From NCBI GenBank assembly GCA_022605955.1, contig JAKCOZ010000082.1, positions 89,501-153,500 of the forward strand: a DNA stretch of 64,000 nucleotides. The letters are read 5' to 3'. The notes beneath the pieces were generated by a model. It had not been told where the DNA came from and did no database searches. It saw only the letters and a list, made by a program, of their open reading frames with translations. This DNA comes from Rallus limicola. Taxonomy: Eukaryota; Chordata; Aves; Gruiformes; Rallidae. Positions 34,726-45,712 of the stretch are shown here, in pieces (position 1 is the first letter of the stretch; every line of letters begins with the position of its first letter). Position numbers and translations under genes: made by a program.

Positions 34726-35220
34726 ATGTCTTACTACGAGCAGTGCAAGCAGCCCTGCCTGCCACCCCCCATCTGCCTGCAGAAGTGTGGCAAGTGCGTG
34801 GAGCCCTGCAAGACGGTGTGTGTGGAGCCCTGCAAGACGGTGTGCGTGGAGCCCTGCGCCGCGCCCTGCGTGGAGGTCTGCGCAACGCCCTGCGCCACCC
34901 AGTGCACCACCTCCTGCAGCACCCAGTGCGTGGAGCCCTGTGCCACCCAGTGCACCACCACCTGCAGCACCCAGTGCGTGGAGCCCTGTGCCACCCAGTG
35001 CGTGGAGGTTTGCCCCCCGAAGTGCATCGACGTCTGCGTGAAGCCCTGTGACACCCAGTGCCCCACCCCCTGCGTGGAGCCCTGCGTCACCCAGTGCTGC
35101 ACCAAGTGCGTGGAGCCCTGCCAGGCCCCCTGCGTGGAGGTGTGTGCCACCAAGTGCGTGGATTCCTGCGAGACCGTGTGCCTGGAGCCCTGCAGCACCC
35201 CCTGCTCTCACCCATGCTGA
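34726..35220 (+). CDS. Cys-rich EDC protein with cysteine at every fourth residue (gene B)
   Basis: One exon of 164 codons. The ATG is 21 bases after the acceptor GTCTTTGCAG (exon start 34705); an upstream open frame beginning at 34555 lies in the intron. The head is MSYYEQCKQPCLPPPICLQK. From residue 24 to the last residue, 164, cysteine occurs at every fourth position without a slip: 36 in a row, with triplets VEP, KTV, VEV, ATQ, STQ and TTx between them and one extra Cys at residue 125. Cys makes up about 25% of the protein (41 of 164). There is no signal peptide. Dense disulfide linking in a cornified layer is inferred. The head resembles gene A and, more loosely, mammalian PRR9-type EDC proteins. 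I do not assign an avian EDC name. Confidence 0.88.
   Translation: MSYYEQCKQPCLPPPICLQKCGKCVEPCKTVCVEPCKTVCVEPCAAPCVEVCATPCATQCTTSCSTQCVEPCATQCTTTCSTQCVEPCATQCVEVCPPKCIDVCVKPCDTQCPTPCVEPCVTQCCTKCVEPCQAPCVEVCATKCVDSCETVCLEPCSTPCSHPC
34795..35217 (+). repeat. 12-bp codon lattice (Cys codon every 12 bases) in gene B
   Basis: From 34795 to 35217 a TGC or TGT codon recurs at every 12 bases, 36 times. Larger blocks repeat within it, such as VEPCATQCTTxCSTQC twice near 34920-34990. Confidence 0.93.
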
Positions 35221-35591
35221 TCAGCCTTCAGTGCCTGAGCCTTGTGTGCGGCCCCCATGGCGCTGCGGCGCATCCGTAGGCTCCTGAGCATCCATGGAAT
35301 GAAAACCAAGTTACAGACCCAACTGCAACGTACCAAGACCTCTCCCCACCTGGTTACCCCAGGCTCTCTTGGAAAATGCTTCTCTGAATCCTTCCAGCCT
35401 GTATCTTCCTATACTTCCACTGCAGCGCTCTCAGCACCTTGATCTTGGTATCAGCTGGGCATCTTGGGAAGTTATTTAGCAATGGTTGTGCTGCAAGCAG
35501 CTGATGTTGGAGTATATGTCCCCTTCTGCTCTTTAATTCTCATCTTCTCTTCTAGCACGTGCCCTCTTGTCTTTTAATGTCTATGTGAAGC

Positions 35592-35597
35592 AATAAA
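35592..35597 (+). terminator. Gene B polyadenylation signal
   Basis: AATAAA 372 bases after the stop. A GT-rich stretch (GGGTCTTGTGTCTTTC) follows about 30 bases later, as expected downstream of a cleavage site. Confidence 0.8.
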
Positions 35598-35619
35598 AAT
35601 TGACCATCGATGGCACCAT

Positions 35620-36190
35620 GGGTCTTGTGTCTTTCTTTCAACTCCCCATCTCCATGTCTTTGGACTTGAGAACATCTTCCTTGAGTTTGCCTTCCAAAAA
35701 AGTGCAATGCAGTGCTCTAAACAGAGACTGTGCATTGTAATGTGGAGTCATGTCTTCCAACACCATAAAAAAACCCCATTGTCCAGTCAATATTATTCTG
35801 ACAGGTATTAAAAACAACAAAAAAAAAGCAGCTTTTTCCTACTGAAAAATAACGATAGAAATTTAATTTTCACTTTTATTAATGAGAGAATGTTGATCTT
35901 TCTATCTCTGGATTTTGGAGGCTGTTTTAGGGACTGTTAAAAAGTAAATTTAAAGTGGAAGAAAGCCCCAAATCCAAGAAAGGAGGAATGGAGCTGTTCT
36001 TGCTGAGATTTTAATTATTTCTTAAAAACAGCCCGATGGAGATGAAAATGGTATTTTTGATTAGTTCCTCCCGTGATCCTCACTAACTCAACATAGAAAA
36101 CAGGGGCTTTGGCTTCAGGAGCCGAATCCTTTTGTGGTTCAGGAACAGGTCTGAGCCCTGCAAGGCTGCAGTTTTGTTCCCAGTGTTTTT
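35620..36190. other. Intergenic, AT-rich
   Basis: AT-rich sequence with no gene or recognised repeat. Confidence 0.5.
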
Positions 36191-36191
36191 G

Positions 36192-36350
36192 CCCTGTCCC
36201 TGGGGGGGTTCAAGGCCAGGTTGGCTGGGGCCCTGGGCAACCTTGTGTAGCTCCAGGCCTGGAGGTTGGTGTCCCTGCCTGTGGCAGGGGGTTGGAGCTC
36301 TGTGACCCTTGGGGTCCCTTCCAACCCAGACCAGGCTGTGATTCTATGAT
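36192..36350 (+). mobile_element. CR1 LINE 3' end, short
   Basis: From CCCTGTCCCTGGGGGGG to the tail ATTCTATGAT. It has one terminal 46-bp unit. Confidence 0.88.
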
Positions 36351-36351
36351 T

Positions 36352-36980
36352 CCCAGGTTTTCTGCAGACCCTTTGTGTGCAGGTCTCCCTCTTATTATCT
36401 CTCCATTCCCCATGTGCAACCAGGAGAGCTGCCATTCCTGACTGGTACAGCAGTTGGCATTTCAGGTTCGTTAATGCCTGGCAGGTACAATAACATTTTA
36501 ATTCACTTAAGAATGAGTCTCCTTTATTTGGAGTCATATTTTTTTGAAGACTGGAGGAGGCCCATTGTCTGGAGGGACGTTATTCCCATTTAAACCCTGA
36601 GTTTCAGAGATAATGCTCCCATTGTCTTCCACACTCTGGATGTGACTTGCTTGTCTCCATCACAGCCACACAATTTCCCTGTCTGGGATGTAGAGAATTG
36701 CTACCCACCTACCATATCATTATGGGAAGGGTGGGGAGCATCTAATCTAGAAAAGAAAAGAGTTATATTTAGGTGTGTGTAAACACTGTTACCAAATCAG
36801 CTTTTAATGAAGCCTTGTGTGCAGGTGTAGAGTGTCTGGAGGTAGATTCCTCTTTGCTTTATTTCTGTCAGCGCCAAAAGGTGACACCATCCAACAGGAA
36901 TAACAACAGGTAGAACACTTGTCTTGGTGAGACAAACAAATTCCACATGTGAATGCAGCTTTTGGTTTGGATAGGCAAAG
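36352..36980. other. Intergenic between two CR1 copies
   Basis: No gene or repeat recognised. Confidence 0.5.
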
Positions 36981-37399
36981 TGAGCAGCTCCCCCCTGGAG
37001 AGAGGCTGGGGGAGCTGGGCTGGGTCAGCCTGGAGAAGAGAAGGCTGTGGGGGGACCTCATTGCAGCCTGCCAGTCCCTGAAGGGAGCAGAGGAACAGGA
37101 GGGGAATCAGCTTGTTCAAGGGCAGAGCCTGGCAGGACAAGGGGGCTGGAGTGAAGCTGGAGGAGGGAAGGGGGAGAGGAGAGATTGGGGGGAAGTTCTG
37201 TGCAGAGAGAGTGGGGAGGGGCTGGCAGGGGCTGCCCAGAGAGGGGGTGGGTGCCCCGTCCCTGGGGGGGTTCAAGGCCAGGTTGGGTGGGGTCAACCTC
37301 GTGTAGCTCCAGGCCTGGAGGTTGGTGTCCCTGCCTGTGGCAGGGGGTTGGAGCTCTGTGACCCTTGGGGTCCCTCCCAACCCTTGCCATTCTATGATT
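36981..37399 (+). mobile_element. CR1 LINE 3' end
   Basis: From GAGCAGCTCCCCCCTGGAGA to the tail CCATTCTATGATTG. It has one terminal 46-bp unit. Confidence 0.9.
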
Positions 37400-38405
37400 G
37401 CTAAGATTCTCCTGTATCACACTAGTGACATTTGGTCCATGTCAACCACAGGGTCGTTAAGGCCCTTGGTAAATCCAGCATGACTGGGGGGATGTTAAGA
37501 TATGGGAGGATGCTATTTCCATTAGCACCTTATGTTCTTCTACACCCAGTAGAAGCCACGTCCATCATCTCTCCATGGATCATGTATCCATAATGGAGAC
37601 TGGGCTGTAATTCACAGGGCTGAATATGACCCCACAGGGCATAGCGTTGAGGAGCACTCAAGGGAGGCTTGAACTACCTTTTCCATTAGAGCTAAAGATA
37701 ATTTTTCAGTTGAGACATTTTATCTGTTCCTTCCTTGGAAAGATTTCCAGGGGATTGACATTTTTCTGCACCATGGATCCATCCCCAGGGAAAGGAATTC
37801 CACCAGAACTCCAGCAGGCTGAACCCAGTGTCTCTGGAATAGGAGGGTTGGTTGCTACAGTGGAAAGGGCAAGGAAAAAAAATAAATAAATAAGAGGAAA
37901 GCTTTCTAACTTCTTGAAAATATAAAATATTCCATCCCCCCTTTTGGGGAAGGAAAATAGAGAAGGGCAGAAGCCAAACCCAAAGCTACATACAGCCAAT
38001 CACAGACCCCCACGACCCTTCCAAGGAGCTGGGATGTGGGGCCACCCCACTCAGATTTGTGTCAGCTGGAGATCTGTCCCGTTGATCTCAGCCAAAACTA
38101 TCAGGAAGCATCTTGCTCTGAAGGTGTGTGGATCAGAGCCATCTCTCAAACCTGACTCTAGTTGTGGGATCTTCACCCAAGGTCAGGACAAGAGGAATTA
38201 TTAATAAATTAGCCAGTTACTAACAGATTGGGTGTGCCCTGCATTAGAAACAACAAATCCCCCGCACCTGAAAGAGGAGGTATCTCTCAGAGACCTTGAC
38301 TGAGGTCCAGGTGTATGGAGGTGTCAGTGGAGCAGGTTCTGGTTGTGAAAGATTCTGGTCATCAAGTTAATCTGTTGTCATCAGCTCCCAGGGGCTGACT
38401 TCTGG
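37400..38405. other. Upstream region of gene C
   Basis: No transposon or gene seen. The last 100 bases are the proximal promoter of gene C. Confidence 0.5.
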
Positions 38406-38410
38406 AAGCA

Positions 38411-38488
38411 TATAAAAGCCTCTCGTGGGGAAGGCTTGTTATCCTCAGTGGCTTCTTCTTCCTACCCTCCAAAGGCAGGAGAGACCAG
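38411..38488 (+). promoter_or_regulatory. Gene C TATA box and untranslated first exon
   Basis: TATAAAA at 38411-38417, donor GAGACCAG/GTGAGTGCC with the exon ending at 38488. Transcription start inferred near 38441. The intron is 38489-39613 (1125 bases). Confidence 0.8.
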
Positions 38489-39624
38489 GTGAGTGCCTCT
38501 GTGCAGGTTTAACTCCATGGGTGGGGGTTTCTGGTGCCCTGGTCTTGGGACAGAGCTTGGTTTGGTTTTTATTTCCTTTCTTTATGTTGTTGTTTTTTTT
38601 TTTCTAGTACCAGTTTTATCTTGTTTCCTTGGCAGCTTCACCTCTGTGCAGCTGAAAGCTGTATTGCTATTCTGAGACTTTCTGAGGCTCTGGACAGTGG
38701 CTTGTTCACTCTGAGGACCAGCAAACCCTTGTCAACCCTCATAATTCTATTTATTTTTCCCCAACTGATAAGAATCCCTGTGGATAACCATTGAGGATTA
38801 GCTACTGAGGGGTGGCATTCACCAGCAGCTTGGTTTGCACCTCTTGGGCAGCTGTGGGTTGATCACCTCAATCTTTGGGTTCTCCAGGGCTCTGAGTTTT
38901 GCTTTTTTTGGGTATAAAATCACACAATCACTGAGCAGGGGGGTAGTTCACCTACATTTCATGGTGGAGACATGGCTCCTGCTCTCAGGAGATCACATCA
39001 CAGAGCTGTGGCTGTTGTCAGATGGGATTGTTATCAAATGATTTTTATTTTTCCCTTTCAAAATCACTTGTAACAGTGAAATATCACTGGCTTTCTGCTC
39101 CTCTCTGACCAGCCCTGAGGTCCTCCTTGAGCTAAGCATGCTTTCATCAGAACTCTGTCTTGCTTCTTAGCTTGTCAAAGCTGAAATGCTCCAAAGACTG
39201 TGAGCAGAGGGAAAGAAGGAAAACTCACTGTCTCTCTTCCCTCTGCTTCTGTAGCCATTTATCTGTTTGGATCACAACACTTAACCTCTTACATTCATTT
39301 AGGCTTCTACACAGTGATGCCCTGAGACCTCAGTGTGGCTGATCTCCATCTCCATAGGGGTTAACAGTGATGAGACCCCAGGGACCTGGGGCAGCCACAG
39401 CAAACTAGAGTCACCAACACCAACTTGGTCAGAACAGCAGCATCCTCAGGGATTTCTAAAGAGGTTTTTTTGGTGGTAGGATTAGTTTTTTAAAGGCTTT
39501 TTTAACTGTTGGTTTGACATCAAAACTGAAGAACTCACTAAAAATGTGATATCCAGAAAGGGGGAGTCTGTGGGGGTTAAAATAACTGAAATAGCACCTT
39601 GGTTTTCTTCCAGGCTTAGCAAAG

Positions 39625-39792
39625 ATGTCTTCCCACCAGCAGAAACAGCAGCAGCAAATACCTTCCAAATGCCAAGAGAAGTGCCCTCCAAAGTGTGTGG
39701 AGCAGTGCCAGCCCCCCAAGGGGCAAGCCAAGTGTCCTGTGAAGAGCATCCCGCAGCAGCAACAGCAGCAACAATGCCCCAAGCAGAAGTAG
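39625..39792 (+). CDS. 55-residue Gln/Cys/Lys/Pro-rich EDC protein (gene C)
   Basis: A very short coding exon that length-filtered gene finding would miss. The acceptor GGTTTTCTTCCAG ends at 39613 and the ATG follows 11 bases later. The protein starts MSSHQQKQQQQIPSKCQEKC, then has a C-x3-C-x3-C-x3-C run (CQEKCPPKCVEQC), a PPKGQAKC linker and a Gln run before the end CPKQK. The start and end rich in Gln and Lys are typical of transglutaminase substrates such as SPRR proteins, and the Cys run resembles gene B. A complete set of promoter, donor, acceptor, stop and AATAAA supports a real gene. It falls among the small Gln-motif EDC proteins (EDQM- or SPRR-like). I cannot assign the exact name. 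Confidence 0.8.
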   Translation: MSSHQQKQQQQIPSKCQEKCPPKCVEQCQPPKGQAKCPVKSIPQQQQQQQCPKQK

Positions 39793-40010
39793 CACCCACA
39801 GCAAGGGCCAAAAAGTGCCGTGGAAGATGCAAATGCTTCTTCCCAAGCTCTCCTCCTGCCTGCTGGCTCTGCCAGAACAGCTAGGAATTCCCAGCACAAC
39901 CTCTGTGTGAGCAGAAATTACCTTACAAAGTGATGCAATTCATTAACATGGATATATTCACCCTCTACTGAGAAAAATAATCTTCTGATCTGTAATTTGG
40001 GACATGAAAT

Positions 40011-40016
40011 AATAAA
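40011..40016 (+). terminator. Gene C polyadenylation signal
   Basis: AATAAA 219 bases after the stop, followed by a T-rich stretch. Confidence 0.8.
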
Positions 40017-40039
40017 ACTACAAGTCAACTCATTACTTG

Positions 40040-41840
40040 CTTCCTAGTTGAGTGTTTTTATTTCACTTTATCAGTGTAATTCATCCTCTTTTGTGTTGTT
40101 TTATCAGCTATAGCATGAACTTTAACTATAGATTTATATAAGGCACGTATACAGAAGGGCCCCATGTGCACTTGCCTAGGTATCCCATGGAGTTATTGGT
40201 CTGTATCTTTATTTCAGATGGGTCCAAAAAAATCCACAGCTCTTAATGTGAGGACCCAGCAGAGCAGGAGTGTGTCGTGCATAGGGAAAACAGGATATAG
40301 AATGATCACAGGTTCTAGAAAGGCTGTTTAAATTTGGGGTCCCCTTGGGGCAGAGCTGATATCTGGGTGTTGTGACTAGTCTGGGATCCATGTGCTTCCT
40401 CTCTCAGGGAAATCTTGGAAGTTGTTTTCATCCTGAACTGGAGAAAACTCTGTGTGGGTGTCAGTTTTCTGCAAGATGTAACTTTCTGAGGTGTACTTCT
40501 GTGGGTCTGACTAATTGTGCTCTTAGAATCTCAACTATATTATAACCGCTGAGAGGAGAATAGTCTAAGGAAGTTCTTAACACTGGAAGGAAACTTTTTC
40601 TTGCTGGGAATTAATAGTTTTTGGGTTTTTAAAAAGAGCCTAAAGAGGGTTTGGAATGCTTTGGTTTCATAGCAGGACGCACTGGCTCAGCTCACTGGTT
40701 TCCAGTCAGGGCAGAGGAGAATTACCATAAATACAGAAGCTGGTGAGTGGTAAGATGTTGGTGTCTGGTGGATAGGTGTAAGCTTGCTTGTAAGCTTGCT
40801 CTGCAAGCCAGAGGCTGTGTGTCTCTGATTCCGTGCTCAGACAATGTGGTTGGAGGTATCTAACAGGCAGGGAGCCAAACCAGGGAGATTGCAGCGCTCC
40901 TGGCTGGGCTGACGTGTGGGAAGAACTTGTTTGCTGGTGTCTGCAACCTGCCTTGTAGATGTGCCCGTGCCTTGTGTCTGCTGAAGGGCATGGGGTGGCT
41001 GTGGCCAGGCTCAAATTGGAGGATTGACCATGGGGACAGTGCACGGGGGGGGTCTTGCTGAGAGGTATTTTGGTGCTATCAGCCAGCCTGTGGGCTGGTA
41101 ACACTGAGAACCCAAGTTCTCCAACTTGGAAGACGAGCAGTGGACCAGGGTCCCCTGGAAACACCCACCTTTGAGTCCTGATTTGCCCAGTTTTGAGGCT
41201 AAAAAATGACTGTTGCAAGCTAAGACCCACCCTGCCCCCACCTTCTTCATCTTTTTTTAAGCAGAAATCACTCAAAAAATCTTCACATTTGGTATTCAAA
41301 GTCACTTTTATTGTAGGTTTTTCACAGTGAAGTAAATCCTGGATACAATATCAGCCTAAAATTAATTAGAGGTAAGTACCAAATACCTCCACAACAGCTC
41401 TGTGTGGTGAAACATGTTTCAGGGTGTGATTGAGGCAGCGCTCTGCATGCTTCATCCTTTATCCTGTCTAACAGATGGAAGCCACGCCTGAGGTTAATCT
41501 ATTTCAAAACATGTCTGGATTGGATTTAATTATCTCTGTATTTGCCATAAATAATCTTGTCTTGAGCTGGTTTTTTTTTCCACACTTCCTAGAAAATCTA
41601 AGGTGAGCTCTCTGAGGAAAGTGCTGATTACTACTAATTCAGCCAAGCAGATAATTAAGAGGTGATGGTAACTTTGTTAAAATCTTTTTATTTCCTCCAG
41701 CACAATGGATTATTATTATTATTATTATTATTAATTTTTTAATTGCATAAAATATTCAGCACTGTGGATTGATGATTCTGCAAGTCTTGTTCCCCTTGAC
41801 CAGAACCCCTTAGCAGCAGGCTCTGCACAAACCTCAAATC
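40040..41840. other. Intergenic between gene C and EDPE (tail to tail)
   Basis: No gene seen. It contains a short TTA microsatellite at 41710-41733. The minus open frames at 40.7-41.3 kb have no EDC composition or splice signals. Confidence 0.5.
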
Positions 41841-41843
41841 CTA

Positions 41844-41849
41844 TTTATT
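41844..41849 (-). terminator. EDPE: EDPE polyadenylation signal
   Basis: The only AATAAA on the minus strand in the 530 bases after the stop. Confidence 0.5.
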
Positions 41850-42372
41850 AATAGGCAAAGCACCCTAAATGCAAGGTGGGAGAAGGCACTTGCCTATGGG
41901 GAGCTGGGGAGGGCGGCATGAAAACGGGGAGGCAGGGGTGCAGGTCTGGACAATGAGCTCTCTGTCTCTATCTGGGTTAAGTTTGGATGCTCAGCTTAAT
42001 GAAGCTTGACTCATTTGTGCCAGCGTGCTCTTTGGTCTGTCTGTCTGGGCTTTGAAAAGCCAGCGGGGGGGTGATGGGGAGGGGGTAGGAATTTGGGCCA
42101 CTGGAAAGCTGGGCGCGGATGCCCAGGACACCGCTTGAAGCCTTGTTATCTATCGCCAGTCCTGATGGACGTGTCAGTTGATGGATGGCTGTTAGTAGAG
42201 GGTAAGGCTAGCGTTAGCAGGAGGGGGGAGAAGGGACCCCGTGCTTCTTAGCAGTAACTCTGCAGTGAGTGAAAGGGTGTTGGGGAACGGCCTCTGGTTG
42301 AGAGGCATAGGGAGAGGAGGTCTGGGTTCAAGATCATCTTCTGCCTTCGGAGCTTCCCTCGTCTTCTGAGAG

Positions 42373-43308
42373 TTACTTCTGCATGGGTGGCCACTGGTTG
42401 GGCTGCTTCACCTGCTGCTGCTGGATGGGAGGATGCTGCTCGGGAAGGGAGCACTTCCCCGGCTCAGGGCAGGGGGCTGGGACTTCTACGGGGATCTCCT
42501 TGCACTCCTGCTGCTCTGGAGGGCATGGGGTGGGCACGGGGATCTCCTTGCACTCCTGCTTCTCCTGGGGATGTGGTTCAGGGCACGGCACAGGGGTCGG
42601 CACGGGGATCTCCTTGCACTCCTGCTTCTCCTGGGGGCACGGCACAGGGGTTGGCACTGGGGGTTCCTTGCACTGCTGCTTTTCCTGGGCACAGGGTTCA
42701 GGGCACGGCACAGGGGTTGGCACAGGGATCTCCTTGCACTCCTGCTTCTCCTGGGGACATGGCACGGGTTCAGGGCACGGCACAGGGATGGGTACAGGGA
42801 TCTCCTTGCATTGCTGCTTCTCCTGGGGACACGCTACAGGCTCTGGGCAGGTAACAGGAACTGGCACAGGGATCTCCTTGCACTCCTCCTTCTCCAGCAC
42901 ACACGGTTCAGAGCAGGAAACAGGGGTTGGCACAGGCAGCTCTTTGCATGCTGATTTCTCTTCCGGGCATGGAACAGGCTCAGGGCATGACACAGGTGGG
43001 AAAGTTGGTGGTAGCTTGCATTGCTGCTGCTGCTGCTGCTCCTGGGGTGGACACTTGGGTATGACAACTGGTGTTTCTCCCTTGCCTGGTTCCACCACGG
43101 GGGTTGGCAATGGCACTGTTTTTTCTGGTACCACCACTACTGGGACGGGTTCTGGGCAAGGTGTTGGGACTTGGACTTCAGGTTGCTTCTGTGGACACGG
43201 GACCGGGTCAACGGATGGCACAGGCTCTTGGCTTTGCTTTGAGGGGGTTTTGCTCAGCCCAGGTGGGAGGGTGATCTCCTGCTTGATCTGCGTTTGGTTC
43301 AAAGACAT
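42373..43308 (-). CDS. EDPE: Pro/Glu-rich epidermal differentiation protein
   Basis: One exon of 311 codons. I take the ATG at 43308 (MSLNQTQIKQEITLPPG), 21 bases after the acceptor GTTTGTTTCAG (exon start 43329); the ten codons upstream in the same frame are partly intron. Residues 20-90 are Pro/Val/Gln-rich, followed by a six-Gln run from a CAG repeat. From about residue 119 to 283 there are eight repeats of the form [EQ]-C-K-E-I-P-V-P-x-P-V-P-C-P-E-P ... P-Q-E-K-Q, 16-25 residues each. The end is QQQQVKQPNQWPPMQK. Such Gln/Lys/Pro composition is typical of transglutaminase-cross-linked cornified envelope proteins. EDPE (rich in proline and glutamic acid) is my recollection of the avian name and fits well; orthology is unproven. 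Unlike its neighbours on either side it is on the minus strand. Confidence 0.85.
   Translation of the reverse strand: MSLNQTQIKQEITLPPGLSKTPSKQSQEPVPSVDPVPCPQKQPEVQVPTPCPEPVPVVVVPEKTVPLPTPVVEPGKGETPVVIPKCPPQEQQQQQQCKLPPTFPPVSCPEPVPCPEEKSACKELPVPTPVSCSEPCVLEKEECKEIPVPVPVTCPEPVACPQEKQQCKEIPVPIPVPCPEPVPCPQEKQECKEIPVPTPVPCPEPCAQEKQQCKEPPVPTPVPCPQEKQECKEIPVPTPVPCPEPHPQEKQECKEIPVPTPCPPEQQECKEIPVEVPAPCPEPGKCSLPEQHPPIQQQQVKQPNQWPPMQK
42460..42954 (-). repeat. EDPE: CKEIPVP coding repeats in EDPE
   Basis: Eight units of variable length (16-25 residues), each starting with C-K-E-x-P-V. Differences in length come from loss or gain of the C-P-E-P-V-P and P-Q-E-K-Q modules. Confidence 0.85.
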
Positions 43309-43830
43309 CTTTGCAGAAAACAAGATTATCTGAAACAAACATCAGAGAGTTATTGTGCCTGAGAAGTGACCTGCACGGGGCTGAGGGGGAAATGCTTCTA
43401 AGAAACATGAATCAGCTGCAAGAGCAAAGCTCTCTGAGCTTGCCCTTGCTTTCCCAAGGCAGGCTGGCTCAGAAAGAATTCTGATTTGCTTTTTCTTTTT
43501 CATCCTGCCTTTCAGCTCCTGCTCTGCCTCTGTCTTATCTTGTTTCTCCGTTCTGCTCTGCAATGTGGGACAGCCCTGCCAGGTCTGACTGAGGTAGAGG
43601 CACTCCTTTGAACTTGGAGCTGATTTACACTTCAGAACTCTTCCTCCTCTTGCTTAGCTCTTCCCAATGTGTTAACTCCCTTTCATTTCTGAGCTGGGGA
43701 ATTGATGAGAGGAGCTGGCAGATAACAGATCTGCTGGGTTGATCTGTGGCCTCAGAGAGTCCAAAAAAAGAAAAAAGAATCAAGAAGTAATGAATGCTGA
43801 AGACAGACATTAAAAAACATTTGGTGTTTC

Positions 43831-43853
43831 AAAAAAAAAAAAAAAAAAAAAAA
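43831..43853. repeat. Poly-A tract in the EDPE intron
   Basis: 23 consecutive A on the plus strand, within intron 43330-45206. Confidence 0.9.
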
Positions 43854-44845
43854 GAAAAATAGAAATCTGGGCCCAACTGGATATTTTGTGTTGACAAAAT
43901 TGAAATGGTTAATTTGGTTTTGCCCATTTTAAGTTGGTTTCCAGATTTCACCTGGTGTTAGAAACCTGAGGTGTGAAGGCCTGGAGGTGAACCTCACCAG
44001 CAAGCTGGTATCTTTCTGTAGCATTAAGAGACTTTACAGTAAAAATAGGCCAGCTCCTCCTCTTGCTCTGGTTTCACTCTGACTTCATCTGGTGATGTAA
44101 TGGACTGAGGTTACCTGTGGCACAGTCCATCAGTCATGGAAAGAATCAGCAGTGGTAATGCGTCCCTGTGTTTCTGGATTATCAAGGCCACTAATAATAC
44201 GTGTCGCTGACATGAATCAGGATAATCAGGAGGGATTTCTTCTCCCAAGGCAACAGGCCATGTGCAACAAGCCAAATGGTTTTCCTAACAGTTTATGATG
44301 CTGCCTCCCTTCTGTGAGCTGCTGAAGGCAGGCACCAGGCTCAGCTGGACTGGTGCTGTGTCTTGGGTCAGTCCTATGCTGCTCTCTCCCTACAATCTAA
44401 GGGCACAAATCAAAGTTTATATAGTCACAGGGGTATTGGTTGGAAGGGGTGTTTTTAAGACCCCCTCAATGCAGGACTAGCACCAACACAGATCATGTCA
44501 TAGTGTGTGAGTTCATCCTCTCTATCCCATGTTGCCTTCCCCATCCTCAAAATGAAATTCATTCTGCTCTTCCACATCCTCCTAGATCCTCCAGATCAGT
44601 ATCACTTGCCTCTTGCTATTTTCTTTATAAGGGATTGATATCAATTATTTTATTCATATATCTATATTAATTAATATATTAATAAAATTAATATATTGCT
44701 CTTGACATGGTTAGCATGAATGCTGCAGCACACTAAGAATTCTTTCACCCTTTTGCTCTGTGCAGCCCCTCATGCTCCTAAATCTATATTTTACAAAGCA
44801 ATTCTTCAATCAAATTGAAATTTTAAAAATATTCTTGTTATAAAT

Positions 44846-45075
44846 AGCAGAATCACAGAAAACAGTTTTGGAAGGAGCTTTAGGAGGCCGTTTAGACCTT
44901 CTTCTTCCCTGAAGGCAGAGTCGGTTAAACCAACATAATTTTATCTAATCTCTCCTTCAGAAAGGATCTCATTTAGCACTTAACCATCCTCAAATTTACA
45001 CCCAACCTGAATTTGCCTTGCAGAGCCAGTCCAGGATTAATTGTCCTACCCCAGAGCTCACAGTTTCTCCTCTCT
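44846..45075 (-). mobile_element. Possible old CR1 remnant in the EDPE intron
   Basis: AGCAGAATCACAGAAAACAG, TTTTGGAAGGAGCTTTAGGA and a CTAATCTCTCCTTCAG segment resemble a diverged CR1 3' end. Similarity is weak and the boundaries are approximate. Confidence 0.4.
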
Positions 45076-45206
45076 GCAGGAATCTTTTGCATATTCAGAG
45101 GTACCAAACAAAACCCTCCTTCCAAGAGCCTGCCTACCTTAGGCCAAGCAGCAGAATTAGATAGACATCCCCCCCAAAAAAAAAGGCTCAGCATTCTCTG
45201 ACTTAC

Positions 45207-45276
45207 CCAACCAGGCACCAGGGAGAAGCACGAAGCCGAGTGGATGATGGAGCACGGAGATTTGAGAACTTTTATA
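45207..45276 (-). promoter_or_regulatory. EDPE: EDPE TATA box and untranslated first exon
   Basis: On the minus strand TATAAAAG at about 45276-45269, donor CCTGGTTGG/GTAAGTCAG with the exon ending at 45207. The intron is 45206-43330 (1877 bases), the longest among the intact EDC genes here. Confidence 0.8.
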
Positions 45277-45279
45277 TGG

Positions 45280-45712
45280 TTTCAAAGCCCTGCCTTCTGG
45301 GAATGAGTCCTCCTAGGTAATGAGCTCATTCTTTCACAACTGCCCTTGTGCAGTTTCCTCCACAGACTTGTTTTACACGTAGGCATTGTGAAGGGACAGC
45401 TTCTGGGGCAGAACGGGGGTTAATCCCGTTTCTGGGTAATCCGAGGGAACAGAAAACACCTTTGAGTAAAGGTCAGAGCCCTCAGGTTAATACTTTCATT
45501 GCAGACCCCATGGAGATCAGGGGTCTTGGTGTGGTGTCAACCAGTGTGGTTCCCCTTCAACCCATGGATGAGTCACTTCACGTCAGCTCACGCTCCCGTT
45601 GCTTCAGGTGTACCTGTGGTTTAAGAGAGGGGGGCAGCCTGTTCTGTTCTCCCCTGCTTTTCATCAGTGAATTCACTGCAGTGACTTTCTTGTGATTCTC
45701 TAAACTTGTGAC
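45280..45712. other. EDPE: Upstream region of EDPE
   Basis: A TGAGTCC string lies about 30 bases beyond the TATA box and resembles an AP-1 site; this is weak evidence. No other feature is seen. Confidence 0.4.

Noticed and set aside
42383..43333. 316-codon plus-strand frame over EDPE
   Set aside because: Shadow of the EDPE repeats; it has no start context or splice signals on that strand.
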